Origin: Methanobacteriales archaeon HGW-Methanobacteriales-1 | Lineage (GTDB): Archaea; Methanobacteriota; Methanobacteria; Methanobacteriales; Methanobacteriaceae | Reading direction: 5' to 3' | Assembly (NCBI GenBank): GCA_002839705.1 | Contig: PGYO01000008.1 | Location: 33,648-97,647 of the forward strand | Length of the DNA: 64,000 nucleotides | Shown: in pieces, positions 63,937-64,000 of the stretch | Layout: each line of letters opens with the position of its first letter | How positions within the stretch are numbered: position 1 is the stretch's first letter | Translations under genes and position numbers: made by a program | The notes under the pieces: model-generated | What the model was told of the DNA's origin: nothing | What the model saw: only the letters and a program-made list of their open reading frames with translations | Database searches by the model: none

Positions 63937-64000
63937 TTGAAAAAAATATTTGAAAATATTATTTTCTGGATTTTAATAGACTCTAATTCAAAATTAACCT
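63937..64000 (+). CDS. Possible 5' end of a gene running out of the window
   Basis: A frame starting at TTG 63937 (or GTG 63925) reads MKKIFENIIFWILIDSNS and stays open to the last base. GGGGTG lies 9 nt before the TTG. Too short to identify; it may be chance. Confidence 0.25.
   Translation, partial: MKKIFENIIFWILIDSNSKLT

Overview
The window is AT-rich archaeal chromosome from a hydrogenotrophic methanogen of the order Methanobacteriales, most likely a Methanobacterium or close relative. The evidence is a complete mcr operon followed directly by mtrEDCBAFGH, genes for coenzyme M, F420, methanopterin and cobamide biosynthesis, a split family-B DNA polymerase, and a gene order that matches, from memory, the Methanothermobacter thermautotrophicus stretch from pyrD to the UPF0254 gene. 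Ribosome binding sites of the GGTGAT/GGAGG type lie 4-8 nt before most starts. I used them to move many starts inward from the longest reading frame. No tRNA, rRNA, CRISPR array, insertion sequence or prophage was seen.

Layout. 1-5.6 kb (+): end of pyrD, pyrK, an AI-2E family permease, a secreted protein (-) and PolB1. 5.6-14.1 kb (-): comE, comD, comC, purM, the termination ribonuclease aCPSF1, proteasome beta, a CadD-like permease and purP. 14.4-20.8 kb (+): a Taw2-like tRNA enzyme and two large receiver-PAS signalling proteins, only the second of which has a kinase core. 20.9-26.0 kb (-): cofG, mptA, two methanogen proteins of unknown function and a histone-deacetylase-fold hydrolase. 26.5-28.0 kb (+): a GerW/YtfJ-like protein, a DUF2953 protein and a small partner. 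28.1-32.2 kb (-): a UPF0282 hydrolase, an Lrp regulator, a DUF4013 membrane protein and trm1. 32.4-36.1 kb: CPBP protease, DegT aminotransferase, a thiamine-binding protein and a TtuA-like sulfurtransferase. 36.2-38.9 kb (-): DUF1922, TraB-like and comB. 39.0-44.2 kb (+): an unknown gene coupled to methanogenesis marker 7, a phosphoesterase, and a zinc ribbon / NifX / CDF-NifX metal cluster behind a perfect palindrome.

44.3-55.7 kb is the energy core. mmp10 (-), which modifies McrA, diverges from mcrBDCGA (+), and mtrEDCBAFGH follows. The mcr leader is long and structured, mcrD is only about half length, and a hairpin with a T-run overlaps the mcrA stop. After that come a USP / Ca-cation exchanger / USP module, methanogenesis marker 14, cobY with a PRC-barrel gene, sufC-sufB (-) and a UPF0254 gene (-).

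The genes fit together functionally. ComB, C, D and E make coenzyme M. CofG makes the F420 chromophore. MptA starts methanopterin synthesis. CobY supplies the cobamide carried by MtrA. SufBC supplies Fe-S clusters. Mtr passes the methyl group to coenzyme M, and Mcr releases methane after Mmp10 has modified it.
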